Origin: Sutcliffiella tianshenii
Lineage (GTDB): Bacteria; Bacillota; Bacilli; Bacillales; Bacillaceae_I
Direction of reading: 5' to 3'
Assembly (NCBI RefSeq): GCF_016908565.1
Contig: NZ_JAFBED010000010.1
Location: forward strand, 32,895-96,894
DNA: 64,000 nucleotides
Below, one piece after another: positions 56,310-64,000 of the stretch. The notes under the pieces are model-generated. The model was given only the letters and a program-made list of their open reading frames with translations, had not been told where the DNA came from and ran no database searches. A program made the position numbers and the translations under genes. Numbering within the stretch: position 1 is the stretch's first letter; every line of letters begins with the position of its first letter.

Positions 56310-57824
56310 CTAATAAAATCTCAGATGTATTGGATGCTTCATAAGCTTCTCCAAATGTTTCTTTTGCCTTTCCGCCTGGTATTCTTCCGCATCAGACTGC
56401 ATGCGGGTTTTTATATGGAATAACAGCCCATCAGCTTCTTGTGTCACTTCCACATTATCCACCACATTTCGTTTGGTGGCGTTCAAGCTATAGGAAAACT
56501 TCAGCATTGCTCCATACAATCGAAGTACCCTCAACTCCTCCTCAGCGAACCATTTTCTGAAAGGATTGGCATACTGCTTGAAGACAGTCTTATTTTTAAA
56601 GGAAGCCATCAGTGCCAATTTAAGGCGTTCCTTATGCATAAGGCCATCTATCGTACGGTTTGCCAACAAATAGAACGTATGCTGACTGCTTGATTCGGCA
56701 TCAATGTAATCGCCCAATTGAAAAACGTTGGCAGCTCTTTTCAGCTCCATCCGTTCCTGCTCATTTACAGCCAACACGTTCAATCTATTTAATTCGTCTA
56801 CCATACACATCAAAATTCGTGTAACCTGTTTGACTTCCTCCATATTTATTTCATAGTCTTTAGTCAAATCATCAAAACTGCCTGTAAGAACATCAAAGGC
56901 TTTGGTTGGATGGATTTTCATGCTCTCATAAAAAACACCTTCCCTCAGGCCCTTACGGCTAAGTATAAACGAGGGCGCTTTCGTGATGGATGCAAGTTCA
57001 TCAAAAACCATCAAAGCAGGAAGCATCAACTCGGCCCGGTCCTTGGATAGTCCCTCCAGCTTAAGCAGTTTATCAAGGGGAAGAGAATTAACATATATAC
57101 CTAACAACCTGATGTCTTCTGGGGGCATTTCATATAAGTGAAGACCAGCCAAGGGATAATTTTTCATAGCTTGATCTATTTGGACCATATTTCTCGCGCT
57201 CCCCCCGATGCCTATAATGGGAAGCATTTTATTTTTGATCCAGTGCAGTGAATCGAACTGGGATCTGATAAAATGATGGATCTCTTCCTTTTCGCTTTGT
57301 GTGGGCAATTCGTTTTTTACAAATTGTTTTTTTAAGGAGAGCGCCCCAAATGGGAAGCTGTGGTATTCTACAAGTTCCCGGTCTTTGAAATAGGTGATTT
57401 CCGTGCTTCCCCCTCCAATATCGATAGTAATTCCTTCTGTAAAAGGGGTGGTATTCACTACTGCCAAATAGCCGAAATATGCCTCTTCATATTCCGATAA
57501 TATAGTCATGGAAAAACCCGTTTCCCTCTGTACCATTTCCTGAATCACTTCCCTGTTGGTAGCTTGCCTGATGGTTGCAGTAGCAACACATTTCACTTCC
57601 TCCAGTTGATGGAAATCGGTAATGGCACGAAAACTTGATAAGGTTGTTATTAATTTATGCACGCCATTTTCACTTAAATACTCGTCATGATTCAAATAGT
57701 TTCTCAGTCTTGCAACAGATTTAACATTTTCCACTTCTTTAAGACGTCCGCTTTTATCCCTTTTATAAATAACAAGGCGCATTGTATTTGATCCAATATC
57801 AATAATTCCATATTTACCCTTCAT
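56310..57824 (-). CDS. ppx: Exopolyphosphatase
   Basis: A 504-aa Ppx/GppA phosphatase degrading polyphosphate, opposite in action to ppk downstream. Sugar kinase-like ATPase motifs IIDIGSNTMRLVIY (N-terminus), TIDIGGGSTEITYF (about 133-146) and GIGGSARNM (about 195); the C-terminal half is an HD-like helical domain. ATG at 57824 behind AAAAGGATG. Divergent from the L,D-transpeptidase gene. Confidence 0.95.
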   Translation of the reverse strand: MKGKYGIIDIGSNTMRLVIYKRDKSGRLKEVENVKSVARLRNYLNHDEYLSENGVHKLITTLSSFRAITDFHQLEEVKCVATATIRQATNREVIQEMVQRETGFSMTILSEYEEAYFGYLAVVNTTPFTEGITIDIGGGSTEITYFKDRELVEYHSFPFGALSLKKQFVKNELPTQSEKEEIHHFIRSQFDSLHWIKNKMLPIIGIGGSARNMVQIDQAMKNYPLAGLHLYEMPPEDIRLLGIYVNSLPLDKLLKLEGLSKDRAELMLPALMVFDELASITKAPSFILSRKGLREGVFYESMKIHPTKAFDVLTGSFDDLTKDYEINMEEVKQVTRILMCMVDELNRLNVLAVNEQERMELKRAANVFQLGDYIDAESSSQHTFYLLANRTIDGLMHKERLKLALMASFKNKTVFKQYANPFRKWFAEEELRVLRLYGAMLKFSYSLNATKRNVVDNVEVTQEADGLLFHIKTRMQSDAEEYQAERQKKHLEKLMKHPIHLRFY

Positions 57825-57924
57825 GAGACAACATCCTTTTTTTTAATGGCTGTAATATGTAAATAAAGTTAGAAATATTATACCTTTGACAGCAGCTTTT
57901 CAAACTTATCTGGAGGTGATCGGA

Positions 57925-58422
57925 TTGGCGATTCATATTGTCAGGAGTGGTGAGACTTTAACTTCCATTGCCATGGATTACCGCAGGACAGTACCACAGC
58001 TTTTAGCAGTGAACACACTTGCCAATCCCAATTTAATATTTGTAGGTCAGCAGATTGTAATTCCAGGTTTGCCCCCTAAAGAAAGTATTCCATTTACAAT
58101 CGAAGTCTCTGTGTCCAGTCGCACGTTGACACTCAAGGAAAAAGGGGTGGTAAGGAAAATCTACCCGATTGCAGTTGGCAGAATGCTGTTTGTAACACCT
58201 GTGGGTGACTTTGTGATTGTAAATAGACAACCGAACCCAGGTGGTCCATATGGTACGATGTGGCTCACTTTATCCAAAAAATCCTATGGTATACATGGCA
58301 CTAACGATCCGGCCTCCATCGGAAACGCAGTATCCAAAGGATGTATCCGTATGCAGAACGCTGCAGTCAATGAACTCTCATCCATTGTACCCAATGGGAC
58401 GGCAGTCTTTATTCGCCCTTAA
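57925..58422 (+). CDS. ykuD: L,D-transpeptidase with LysM domain (YkuD)
   Basis: A 165-aa enzyme, LysM at about residues 3-48 ([18 protein letters not shown]), then an L,D-transpeptidase domain with catalytic HGTN and SKGCIRM (Cys about 142, His upstream). B. subtilis YkuD is a spore protein made by the mother cell that cross-links peptidoglycan. Start TTG at 57925 with GGAGGTG 6 nt upstream; no signal peptide. Confidence 0.94.
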   Translation: MAIHIVRSGETLTSIAMDYRRTVPQLLAVNTLANPNLIFVGQQIVIPGLPPKESIPFTIEVSVSSRTLTLKEKGVVRKIYPIAVGRMLFVTPVGDFVIVNRQPNPGGPYGTMWLTLSKKSYGIHGTNDPASIGNAVSKGCIRMQNAAVNELSSIVPNGTAVFIRP

Positions 58423-58513
58423 AACCATATAAATCAATCAAATCCTCTAGCAGCGCTTCCAATTTTTGATTATAATGGGAATAGTAAAAGTACCTAATAA
58501 AGGAAGCGATTGC

Positions 58514-60037
58514 TTGTATCAGAACATCTACCACCATTTTGTGCGACACCTTCTATTAAACTATCTGATCGGATCCTCGATAGCGGTATTAGGCGTTGGT
58601 GGCATACTAATATTTTCAACACTTGATCTTTCTTTCATTGAGATCCGTGTCATGTTCTTCATTTTATTTACCTCTGCCATGGTAATGGGAATATGTGAAT
58701 ACATTGTTTTTAGAAAACATACAAAGATTATCAGAAACATCCTATGTTCAAAATATCCTACATATATCGAGTGTAAACTTGCTTTCATACATACGCATCG
58801 TTTCCCATTACTTACTGTTAAGCGGATAATCGGACCACATTTTCTTGGCCTTTCGATACCTGCCATAACCTTGGCACTCCTTTGCATCAGACTGGAATGG
58901 CTGGATATGCCGAGAGATTACGTGGTTTATGCCTCAATTGGAGCTTTATTGATTGCAGGGATGCATGCTTTCATCGAATACTTCCTGACAACCCGTGCCA
59001 TACAACCTGTTCTGGCATCCCTTCAGGATTTTTCAAAAGAAGTACATGGACAACCGTTATCCCTAGAGGGGGATGTTCTTGTATCCATCCGTACAAAATT
59101 CTTGCTAAGCGCCTTATTCATCGGGATTTTCCCAGTATTACTTTTCAGTTTGGCGACACAGGTACGGTTGGATGAGATGCATCTAGAGGACAATTTACCT
59201 GATTTTTGGAATTGGGCATTCATCATTTTACTTGTGGCAGCTATATTTTCCTCATTCGGGGCGTTTCTCCTTTTCCGTGATATAATTCAACCAATCAATA
59301 CGTTATTAAAAGGTATGAAGGACGTGAAGGAAAATCAACTTGTACCTGCAAAAGAGCTTTATGGGGATGAGTTTTCAAATGTAATCAGTGGTTTTAACTC
59401 CATGGTCCAAGGCTTGAAGGAACGTAATGAAACGAACCGTCTGTTACTGGAAAGTTTCTATCAGACCCTTTCGACAGCTCTTGATGCGAGGGATCCCTAT
59501 ACAGCCGGGCATTCTTTGCGTGTAAGTGAATTTTCGATTTTGATCGGAAGGAAGGCAAATCTATCCCTTGAGCAACTGGAGCAGCTTAAAAACACTGCAC
59601 TTCTTCACGATATAGGGAAAATCGGAGTCAGGGACGATGTCCTATTGAAGGATGGTAAACTTACAGATGAAGAATTCGACCAGATAAAGCTCCATCCGGT
59701 TCTTGGGGCGAATATACTGGAGCAGGTGCTCCCTAAAGAGGCGATGTCAAATTTGATCCCTGGGGTGAGAAGCCATCATGAAAGATTTGATGGCTACGGC
59801 TATCCGGATCGGCTTTCAGGAACAGAGATCCCCCTCTTCGGGAGAATCATCGCTGTTGCCGATGCTTATGATGCCATGACCTCCGATAGACCTTATCGGA
59901 AAGGGATGACCACTTCACGGGCCTTATCTATTCTTCAATCTGGTAAAGGCACTCAATGGGATCCGCAGTTTGTCGATTGTTTTCTTGCAATCATGGAGGA
60001 AAGAGAAGGAAACGCCCTTATTGCTTCCAGCATTTAA
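58514..60037 (+). CDS. HD-GYP domain membrane protein (c-di-GMP phosphodiesterase-like)
   Basis: A 507-aa protein: six hydrophobic segments in about residues 17-270, a HAMP-like segment (LFRDIIQPINTLLKGMKDVK), then an HD-GYP domain with ALLHDIGKIGV and HHERFDGYGYP, the intact GYP motif, and DAYDAMTSDRPYR. Expected to hydrolyse c-di-GMP. Start: TTG at 58514 with AAAGGAAG 7 nt upstream is better placed than the ATG at 58475, which lacks a ribosome site. Confidence 0.88.
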   Translation: MYQNIYHHFVRHLLLNYLIGSSIAVLGVGGILIFSTLDLSFIEIRVMFFILFTSAMVMGICEYIVFRKHTKIIRNILCSKYPTYIECKLAFIHTHRFPLLTVKRIIGPHFLGLSIPAITLALLCIRLEWLDMPRDYVVYASIGALLIAGMHAFIEYFLTTRAIQPVLASLQDFSKEVHGQPLSLEGDVLVSIRTKFLLSALFIGIFPVLLFSLATQVRLDEMHLEDNLPDFWNWAFIILLVAAIFSSFGAFLLFRDIIQPINTLLKGMKDVKENQLVPAKELYGDEFSNVISGFNSMVQGLKERNETNRLLLESFYQTLSTALDARDPYTAGHSLRVSEFSILIGRKANLSLEQLEQLKNTALLHDIGKIGVRDDVLLKDGKLTDEEFDQIKLHPVLGANILEQVLPKEAMSNLIPGVRSHHERFDGYGYPDRLSGTEIPLFGRIIAVADAYDAMTSDRPYRKGMTTSRALSILQSGKGTQWDPQFVDCFLAIMEEREGNALIASSI

Positions 60038-60111
60038 GTCAATATGGGCATTCCCTTCCCTTTTTTAACAAAGATAAGTATAATGGAGAAAAGAAAGGAG
60101 TTTATTATCGA

Positions 60112-60591
60112 ATGCCCAATCAACGCTATACAAATCAAAGAAATACAGAAGCCCCAATGCAATCTTCTATTGAAAACCTCTCTCGTGCCATTTTTACGGT
60201 GAATCGCCATGCGAAAACAGCACCAGATCCTAAATTTCTTTACACTCTGAAACGCCAAGCACTTGAAAAGCTGCTAGCAGAAGGCAAAGCCACCAAAAAG
60301 GGACTTCATTTTTCAAAGAACCCGAAAAACAGCCGCCAGCAGTCTGATGTATTAGTGTCAGCCGGTGAGTATTTCTTTCATCTGCCTCCAACGAAGGAGG
60401 ACTTCTCGGAACTGCCTCATCTTGGTGAACTGAATGATCATTATCGCAATCCGAAAGCGAATATGAGTTTATCTGTAGCTAAAACCTTATTGCAGCAATA
60501 TGCGAACTACTATCCGACAGAGGATAAAAAACAACCGGGTAAGAAAACCTATCAAAAACCGATATTCAAACGCCTAGGAGAAAGCTATTAA
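60112..60591 (+). CDS. ykyB: YkyB family protein
   Basis: A 159-aa soluble basic protein; the conserved part is NLSRAIFTVNRHAKTAPDPK and FLYTLKRQALEKLLAEGKAT. Function unknown. The start at 60112 follows AAAGGAG by 11 nt; the frame is open back to 59956 inside the HD-GYP gene. A strong terminator follows. Confidence 0.9.
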   Translation: MPNQRYTNQRNTEAPMQSSIENLSRAIFTVNRHAKTAPDPKFLYTLKRQALEKLLAEGKATKKGLHFSKNPKNSRQQSDVLVSAGEYFFHLPPTKEDFSELPHLGELNDHYRNPKANMSLSVAKTLLQQYANYYPTEDKKQPGKKTYQKPIFKRLGESY

Positions 60592-60632
60592 AAAACGCCA
60601 ACCAATCCCGAATGATTGGTTGGCGTTTTTAT
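60590..60632. terminator. Bidirectional terminator
   Basis: AACGCCAACCAATC/GATTGGTTGGCGTT, 14-bp perfect stem with A5 and T5 flanks. Confidence 0.95.
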
Positions 60633-61342
60633 TGATGCTGTTGTAGGAAAACATACAAAGTTTCCGAATATAATCGAGGCTGATCCCGATGGACTAGATG
60701 CCCAGCAAACGGGATGACGGATATTTGTATGGCTTCATTTCTTTTTCTGTAACATCCTGCCGCTTCAAATTCCAGTGAGGATTCGCCGCCGACCAGGCAC
60801 ATGGCAGGGATACTAAGCTCTTCTACAGCTCCAGTTTCTTCAAATGGGTAGAAGTTCTCTTGATGCCAAGAAGCAAGCATCGCCCTCCAATCATTTTCAC
60901 CATGCAGTTGATTCATATACTCTATCACTTCTTCCCTTTTGAAAAGGTCTTCATGATGTGCCGCCTCCTGCTGGGTCAACTCTTCCCAGATCTCGGGTTT
61001 TTCAGGAAAAACCCCCGAAAACGTGACTGTTTTCACTTTATGAGGATATTTTTTGGCAAAAAGCAGTGCCCCAATCCCGCCTAGTGATACTCCAGCCAGG
61101 TGACAGGTTTCAACATCCAGATGCTCCAACGTATCCATGATATCTTCTGTACATTGTACAAAATAATCTTCAATCGGACCAACTGATTTGCCATGCCCCC
61201 TTAAATCAGGCCGGATAACTTGGAAACCTTTTGCCGCAAAGAAGTCCCTCTGTTCTTCATACTCCGACGCACCGGACATCCCTCCCGAATGTATAAGGAC
61301 TAATGGATGTCCCTCACCTGTAATTTCTGTATGCAGAATCAT
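60629..61342 (-). CDS. Alpha/beta hydrolase
   Basis: A 237-aa hydrolase. Oxyanion region VLIHSGGMSG, nucleophile elbow GVSLGG (Ser about 86), DLRGHGKS, and catalytic His in AGHLVHRD near the C-terminus. The acid residue is not certain (GGESSLEF region). Substrate unknown. AAAGGAGG before the ATG; 16 bp downstream of cheV. Confidence 0.88.
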   Translation of the reverse strand: MILHTEITGEGHPLVLIHSGGMSGASEYEEQRDFFAAKGFQVIRPDLRGHGKSVGPIEDYFVQCTEDIMDTLEHLDVETCHLAGVSLGGIGALLFAKKYPHKVKTVTFSGVFPEKPEIWEELTQQEAAHHEDLFKREEVIEYMNQLHGENDWRAMLASWHQENFYPFEETGAVEELSIPAMCLVGGESSLEFEAAGCYRKRNEAIQISVIPFAGHLVHRDQPRLYSETLYVFLQQHQ

Positions 61343-61358
61343 TCATATCCTCCTTTAA

Positions 61359-62258
61359 TTAAGCGAATAACCATTCATCCATCAACTGAATCAATTTGCT
61401 CAATTGCGGTTTGCTGATCTGAGCATTTGCCCCTACCTGTTCTCCTTTATGATAAAGATGTTCTGTGATCAGGGAAGAGAAAATGATTACAGGAATAGTG
61501 GAGAGTGCGGAATCGCCCTTCAGTTTTTTTGTTAAATGATGACCGTCCATCAATGGCATTTCGATATCCGTGATCAAAAGATCCACCTTCTGCTCACCAT
61601 GCCTGACCTTCTCATCAAAAAATGTCCAGGCATCTTTTCCATTTTCAAAAAAGATCAAATGCTCAAAACCTGCTGCAAGCATGGTTTCCTGCAACAATTT
61701 ACGGAGCATCGGGGAATCCTCGGACAACACGATCACCTTTTCAGTTCTAGCGGGATTAATGGCTTGTGTGAACCCTTGCACGCTGCCATCAACATTTGGA
61801 TAGATATCAAACAGAATCTTCTCCACATCCACGAGCAAGATCATTTTCTCCTGCCTTTTAATGACTCCTGTAACGTGATCTTCAAATCCTTGATTAAGTG
61901 AAGCAGGCTTCTCCATTTGAGACCATGACAGACGGTGAATTTGCGTTACATGATCCACACGAAGGATCACCTTCATGCCATTGAACTCCGCAACGATGAA
62001 TTTATCCTCCTGATAGGAACTTTCCTCCTCGATGGATAACGCCTTCCTCAAGCTGATAACCGGTAAAACTTCACCCCTCAGTTCGATGATTCCTTCCACA
62101 TTGGGATGCGAATGGGGGATCTTGGTGATTCCTACCGGATTGATGATTTCCCTCACTTTCAAAACATTGATGCCAAAGCTAGTATCAGCCATTATAAACT
62201 CCAGGAATTCCACCTCATTGGTGCCGGAATCCAATAATATGCCAGATCTATTTTCCAT
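61359..62258 (-). CDS. cheV: Chemotaxis coupling protein CheV
   Basis: A 299-aa CheW-REC fusion that links chemoreceptors to CheA and takes part in adaptation. CheW domain about 1-165 (EFLEFIMADTSFGINVLKVR; EGIIELRGEVLPVISLRKAL) and a receiver domain about 170-299 with phospho-Asp in LLITDIEMPLMDG and Lys in AQISKPQLSKL. Start ATG at 62258 with GGAAGGA upstream. Confidence 0.95.
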   Translation of the reverse strand: MENRSGILLDSGTNEVEFLEFIMADTSFGINVLKVREIINPVGITKIPHSHPNVEGIIELRGEVLPVISLRKALSIEEESSYQEDKFIVAEFNGMKVILRVDHVTQIHRLSWSQMEKPASLNQGFEDHVTGVIKRQEKMILLVDVEKILFDIYPNVDGSVQGFTQAINPARTEKVIVLSEDSPMLRKLLQETMLAAGFEHLIFFENGKDAWTFFDEKVRHGEQKVDLLITDIEMPLMDGHHLTKKLKGDSALSTIPVIIFSSLITEHLYHKGEQVGANAQISKPQLSKLIQLMDEWLFA

Positions 62259-62344
62259 ATCGTGATCGTCCTTCCGAAAGTAAATGCCTACCATATCTTC
62301 ATTATCGGAAATTATTTGTAATAGTTAAGAAGTACCTATTAATC

Positions 62345-62806
62345 TCAATTCTTCCCTTCCATTCCTTCATCGGCTTTCCGTATATATTCTTCATATTCTC
62401 CTTCAAGGTACATCCATAAAAACCAACCTGCCAGGAGCCCGGTGATGATGAGGGACACAAAATTTTTTATTAAGAAATTATTGAAAGACAGATAGCGAAG
62501 AGTATCTGTCGTTAATGCTGCATTTATCAATGTCAAAGGCAATGCAAAACATAGAAAACCAAATTTCAATACAAACAAAAGCATACCTTTTTGCCTAGTT
62601 TTTGCGAAATTCTTCATTTTCTCTTCCCTTGTCCACCTTTTGAACTTTTTGAAGAACAGTAGAATTGCACACCAAAACATTATTATTGAAACAAAATAAT
62701 GGGGTATTGAAACAATCAATCCATACTCTGTTGTCCTACCCCAGTAAAAAACAACCCCAGACCACATCAGTAAAACAAAAATCACTAAGAATTTTAATAG
62801 ATTCAT
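62345..62806 (-). CDS. Hypothetical four-helix membrane protein
   Basis: A 153-aa protein with helices at about residues 5-23, 30-52, 75-95 and 112-132, and a basic cytoplasmic loop (FKKFKRWTREEKMKNFAKTR). Start ATG at 62806, AGGGTG 8 nt upstream. No family recognised. Confidence 0.75.
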   Translation of the reverse strand: MNLLKFLVIFVLLMWSGVVFYWGRTTEYGLIVSIPHYFVSIIMFWCAILLFFKKFKRWTREEKMKNFAKTRQKGMLLFVLKFGFLCFALPLTLINAALTTDTLRYLSFNNFLIKNFVSLIITGLLAGWFLWMYLEGEYEEYIRKADEGMEGKN

Positions 62807-62934
62807 AAAACGCACCCTTTTATGTAAATTAATGTCTAAAGGTTATTATTCTATACCTTTATGAGAATACCTACTTTGCAGTTAAATTAATATATTCCGA
62901 AATGAGTTATAATGTAGAAAAGGGGGCAATCACA

Positions 62935-63594
62935 TTGATAAAAGCAGTGATATTTGATTTCGACGGCCTGATCATCGATACTGAAACGATTTGGTATGAA
63001 AGCTTCAGGGAAATCATGAAGCAGGAGCATCAACACGAATTGTCCATCGAGGATTACAGTGCCTGCATCGGAACCAGCAGCAGTGTCCTTTATGAGTTCC
63101 TTCAACAAGCGGTACCCGAAATGGAAGAGGAAAGAATGAAAGAATTGACAAATGCAAGCTATATGGAGAAAGCGACGCGACCTGAGCTTCGTCCAGGTGT
63201 ACTTGCTTATTTGGAGGCTGCAAAGAAAAATGGATTGAAAATCGGACTCGCTTCAAGCTCAGGTCGCGATTGGGTGGTAGGGTATCTGAAGCAACTCGAT
63301 ATATTCAGCTATTTTGAAACGATCGTCACCAGGGATGATGTCGAAAAAGTAAAACCAGATCCTGCTCTATACATAAAGGCATTACAGAATCTAGGCAAAA
63401 AAGGAGAGGAAGCGATAGCGTTCGAGGATTCCCTTCATGGCTCCCATGCTGCAATGGCTGCCGGCATCCATTGTATCGTGGTTCCAAATCCGGTAACCTC
63501 CCATATGGATTTCAAAGACTACCATTTGCGTTTGTCTTCAATGGAAGAAAAAGAACTTGAAGCAATATTGGAAGATTTTGATGTAGTAAAGTAA
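62935..63594 (+). CDS. HAD phosphatase, beta-phosphoglucomutase-like
   Basis: A 219-aa HAD superfamily IA enzyme. Nucleophile motif VIFDFDGLIIDTE, motif II LASSSGRDWV, Lys in KVKPDPALY and motif IV AFEDSLHGSHAAM. The cap domain is helical (residues about 15-85). Substrate unknown. Start TTG at 62935 with AGGGGG 8 nt upstream. Confidence 0.92.
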   Translation: MIKAVIFDFDGLIIDTETIWYESFREIMKQEHQHELSIEDYSACIGTSSSVLYEFLQQAVPEMEEERMKELTNASYMEKATRPELRPGVLAYLEAAKKNGLKIGLASSSGRDWVVGYLKQLDIFSYFETIVTRDDVEKVKPDPALYIKALQNLGKKGEEAIAFEDSLHGSHAAMAAGIHCIVVPNPVTSHMDFKDYHLRLSSMEEKELEAILEDFDVVK

Positions 63595-63645
63595 TATGTT
63601 ACTTAAAAAAAGATTGGTTAAGGATAAGGTGTTCAACAAAAAACG

Positions 63646-63757
63646 CCCTGTTGGTTTCCGTTCCAGGTATTCGCTTATCCAGGAAGGCTTCAGAAGCCTC
63701 CAGCAGCGATACATCGGTCACAGAAAATGCTTGCGCCTTGCACTCCAACCAACAGGG
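63646..63757. repeat. Degenerate interspersed repeat copy 1
   Basis: Bounded by CCCTGTTGG (63646-63654) and CCAACAGGG (63749-63757), perfect inverted 9-mers. The ends TTTCCGTTCCAGG and GCGCCTTGCACTCCAA resemble the ends of a roughly 120-bp palindromic element I know from many Bacillaceae intergenic regions; the middle is degenerate. It lies just after the HAD gene. Confidence 0.6.
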
Positions 63758-63855
63758 GTGAATTATAGGATAAAATTTGCTTTACTAAAGTTAGGAAAAT
63801 TTGACTTTGTCTCATTTTTTCTTTTCAGTAGAGCAGATAATATTATAAAAACTGA

Positions 63856-63924
63856 GTTGATTGTAGCGGAGGACACTTGACTCCTGCGGGAACGAAGAGG
63901 GCATGGGAGACCCCACAGGCGAAG
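63856..63924. repeat. Interspersed repeat copy 2, truncated
   Basis: GATTGTAGCGGAGGACACTT, CTCCTGCGGG and GGGAGACCCCACAGGCGAAG, in this order, read as the same repeat family in the opposite orientation to copy 1. It breaks off exactly where the IS3-like end begins. Confidence 0.6.
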
Positions 63925-64000
63925 TGTACTGAACCCTTAAAATTGGACACTTGTTTTCTAAGCGGCTTGCTCAAAACTAGCCCGATAAGCTACCGGACTT
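63925..64000 (-). mobile_element. End of an IS3-family (IS150-like) insertion sequence
   Basis: TGTACTGAACCC then AATTGGACACTT (63925-63952) has the TG-start and GGACA pattern of IS3-family terminal repeats. The transposase C-terminus lies just inside. The element runs beyond the window. Confidence 0.75.
63958..64000 (-). CDS. IS3-family transposase OrfB, last 13 codons
   Basis: The minus strand reads SPVAYRASFEQAA then stop at 63958. SPVAYR is the usual C-terminal end of IS150/IS3 OrfB integrases. Cut by the window edge, so nothing can be said about its integrity. Confidence 0.7.
   Translation of the reverse strand, partial: SPVAYRASFEQAA

Noticed and set aside
59956..60111. 52-codon extension of ykyB
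   Set aside because: It lies inside the HD-GYP gene in another frame; AAAGGAG marks the start at 60112.
63596..63880. 94-aa frame after the HAD gene
   Set aside because: It runs through repeat copy 1 and has no ribosome site.

Overview
The window is a stretch of Bacillaceae (low-GC Firmicutes) core chromosome. Gene content and order follow the Bacillus subtilis ykr/yku/pdh/yla region read in the opposite direction: pycA, ylaN, ylaL, ylaK, ylaJ, ylaI, ylaH, typA, ylaF, suhB, yktB, yktA, speA, SR1, pdhABCD, ykyA, def, ykrA, rpoY-rnjA, ktrC, ykuV, ykuU, ykuT, ykuS, ykuR, dapH, ccpC, darB(ykuL), abbA, ykuK, ykuJ, ykuI, fadH, ykuE, ppk-ppx, ykuD, ykyB, cheV. Strong purine-rich Shine-Dalgarno sequences, frequent TTG/GTG starts, SpoIIE-era sporulation regulators (abbA, ylaJ) and many intrinsic terminators fit a sporulating Bacillus sensu lato; the genus cannot be fixed from the sequence alone.

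Layout. 1-12.6 kb: truncated pycA, ylaN, the yla cluster with the translational GTPase TypA, suhB and small yk genes. 12.8-17.7 kb: arginine decarboxylase speA, a CcpN/CcpA-type controlled SR1/SR1P dual-function RNA locus, DUF genes, a lipoprotein deacetylase. 17.8-24.8 kb: pyruvate dehydrogenase operon with its promoter and a 5' leader of about 200 nt, ykyA, peptide deformylase. 24.8-31.7 kb: HAD phosphatase, DMT transporter, rpoY-rnjA (RNA polymerase epsilon and RNase J1) behind a structured leader, the K+ channel gating subunit ktrC, then an intergenic 53-bp tandem repeat array (30738-31115). 31.2-38.9 kb: GNAT, EmrE-type exporter, an asymmetric heterodimeric ABC exporter, thioredoxin-like YkuV, 2-Cys peroxiredoxin YkuU, MscS channel YkuT. 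39-47.1 kb: diaminopimelate branch (ykuR, dapH), DUF368/PopT, ccpC with a textbook CcpC box, TSUP and MFS transporters, darB, abbA, ykuK. 47.2-54.1 kb: small genes, YkuI with a degraded EAL domain, LysM protein, fadH, Tat-exported YkuE and a Pro/Tyr-rich small protein. 54.1-63.6 kb: ppk/ppx, L,D-transpeptidase, an HD-GYP protein, ykyB, hydrolase, cheV, HAD. 63.6-64 kb: two inversely oriented copies of an interspersed repeat, the second cut by the end of an IS3-family element that runs out of the window.

The genes tie together central carbon flow (pycA, pdh, ccpC, SR1), cyclic-dinucleotide signalling (ktrC and darB for c-di-AMP; HD-GYP and degenerate EAL for c-di-GMP), RNA turnover (rnjA, rpoY) and cell envelope/lysine synthesis. 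No rRNA, tRNA, prophage or CRISPR was seen. The least explained parts are the 53-bp array, the 26.5-27.4 kb intergenic stretch with a tiny arginine-rich reading frame, palindromes in front of ykuU and the ABC exporter, and an orphan Shine-Dalgarno sequence between pdhB and pdhC.
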